From contig DAOWBJ010000013.1 in NCBI GenBank assembly GCA_030634125.1, forward strand, positions 1 through 13,273: a stretch of DNA of 13,273 bases, given 5' to 3'. Position numbers and translations under genes: made by a program. Numbering within the stretch: position 1 is the stretch's first letter; the number at the start of each line of letters is the position of its first letter. The notes below the pieces were generated by a model. The model saw only the letters and a program-made list of their open reading frames with translations, had not been told where the DNA came from and made no database searches. This DNA is from Victivallales bacterium. Lineage in GTDB: Bacteria; Verrucomicrobiota; Lentisphaeria; Victivallales; Victivallaceae. Below, one piece after another: positions 12,474 through 13,273 of the stretch.

Positions 12474-13273
12474 ATGAAAGAAAGTTTTTTACAGGAAAAC
12501 TTCGCGGAACGAGTCGGCGGCAACAAATTTGGTAAAGACACAACTATCTATAAGTTTGAAAAAATCAAACGCGCCAAACGCGCCGCGCAGACAGCTAAAC
12601 CCAATGTAAAATTAATAGATATGGGTGTCGGCGAACCTGACGAAGCCGCTTTCCCTGAAGTAATCGAAGCTTTGACTAAAGAAGTTAAAGTCTGGGAAAA
12701 CCGCACATATACCGACAACGGCATTAATGAATTCACGCATGCCGCCGGCAAGTATATGAAAGAACTGTATAATGTGGATATAAATCCGGAAACTGAAATC
12801 GTTCACGCTATCGGCAGTAAATCAGCTTTGAGTCTGCTTCCCGCCTGCTTTATCAATCCCGGCGACATCTGCATTATGACCGTCCCCGGTTACCCCGTAA
12901 TGGGAACATGGACCAAATACTTCCAGGGCGAAGTAGTAAACCTGCCTTTACTGGAAGAAAACGGTTTCATGCCGGATATTGATTCCCTTACCGCGGACCA
13001 ACGCAAACGCGCCAAATTACTTTATTTAAACTATCCCAACAATCCGACCGGGGCTTCAGCTACTGAAGAATTCTTCACCAAAGTGGTTGATTTCGCGCGA
13101 AATAACAATATTCTGATTATTTCCGACGCGGCTTACGCACCGCTCAATTTTACCGGCAAACCTTTAAGTATTCTGTCAATACCGGGCGCGAAAGATGTTG
13201 CCGTCGAACTGCACAGCATGTCCAAAGGCTTCAATATGACCGGCTGGCGTCTGAGCTGGGTTTGCGGTAATGA
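12474..13273 (+). CDS. dapL: LL-diaminopimelate aminotransferase-like, 3' end outside window
   Basis: The first 266 residues of a class I/II PLP aminotransferase; the frame is open at the window end. Visible active-site parts are 'GVGEPD' (51-56), 'NRTYTDNGINEF' (76-87), 'VPGYPVMG' (137-144; Y140), 'NYPNNPTG' (186-193; N190), 'SDAAYAPL' (217-224; D218, Y221) and the PLP-binding lysine K251 in 'SMSKGFNMTGWRLSW'. The N-terminal 'GKDTTIYKFEKIKRAKRA' segment matches DapL-type enzymes, which convert tetrahydrodipicolinate directly to LL-diaminopimelate for lysine and peptidoglycan. This route is used in Chlamydiae and other PVC bacteria. A different aminotransferase specificity cannot be excluded without the C-terminus. 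AAGGA lies 7-8 nt before the ATG. Confidence 0.82.
   Translation, partial: MKESFLQENFAERVGGNKFGKDTTIYKFEKIKRAKRAAQTAKPNVKLIDMGVGEPDEAAFPEVIEALTKEVKVWENRTYTDNGINEFTHAAGKYMKELYNVDINPETEIVHAIGSKSALSLLPACFINPGDICIMTVPGYPVMGTWTKYFQGEVVNLPLLEENGFMPDIDSLTADQRKRAKLLYLNYPNNPTGASATEEFFTKVVDFARNNNILIISDAAYAPLNFTGKPLSILSIPGAKDVAVELHSMSKGFNMTGWRLSWVCGN

Overview
This window looks like the chromosome of an AT-leaning bacterium, probably of the Planctomycetes-Verrucomicrobia-Lentisphaerae group. That placement is inference, resting on three things: a Hanks-type kinase fused to a formylglycine-generating-enzyme-like (FGE-like) domain, a DapL-type diaminopimelate aminotransferase, and a coiled-coil protein that starts with a 'CDFL' membrane motif. 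I saw no phage genes, insertion sequence, CRISPR array, rRNA or tRNA.

Layout. (1) Positions 1-1209 (+) hold the 3' part of a beta-propeller-like gene, ended by a strong intrinsic terminator that lies inside the 3' end of the convergent gene. (2) Positions 1240-4087 (-) hold three genes read in the order FolM/pteridine-reductase-type SDR, ATP-grasp ligase, and glutamine-amidotransferase-like hydrolase with a hydrophobic N-terminal anchor. (3) Positions 4088-4282 are non-coding, with two tandem REP-like hairpins and a separate 10-bp inverted repeat. (4) Positions 4283-9340 (-) hold the most interesting locus: a small four-helix membrane protein with a MotA/TolQ/ExbB-like motif, then a one-helix coiled-coil protein with an aspartate inside its membrane helix (as in MotB/TolR/ExbD), then a transmembrane Ser/Thr kinase with PEGA-like and FGE-like outer domains. 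The first two genes are 3 nt apart. (5) Positions 9470-10816 (-) hold thiI followed closely by a 41-residue cysteine-rich protein that is easy to miss. (6) Positions 10917-12330 (-) hold a DUF1805 gene and pdxB. (7) Positions 12331-12473 are a divergent promoter region, and from 12474 (+) a dapL-type aminotransferase runs off the window.

How they fit. The right-hand part is core metabolism: PdxB makes a precursor of pyridoxal phosphate (PLP), and the divergently transcribed aminotransferase uses PLP to make diaminopimelate/lysine. ThiI makes 4-thiouridine in tRNA. The middle part reads as an envelope signalling or force-transducing complex: a putative ion-driven stator pair with a periplasmic coiled-coil arm, co-encoded with a kinase that has its own periplasmic sensor domains. 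I do not recognise this combination as a named system. The left part (ATP-grasp plus amidotransferase) suggests making and trimming of an amide or gamma-glutamyl compound whose identity cannot be read from sequence.
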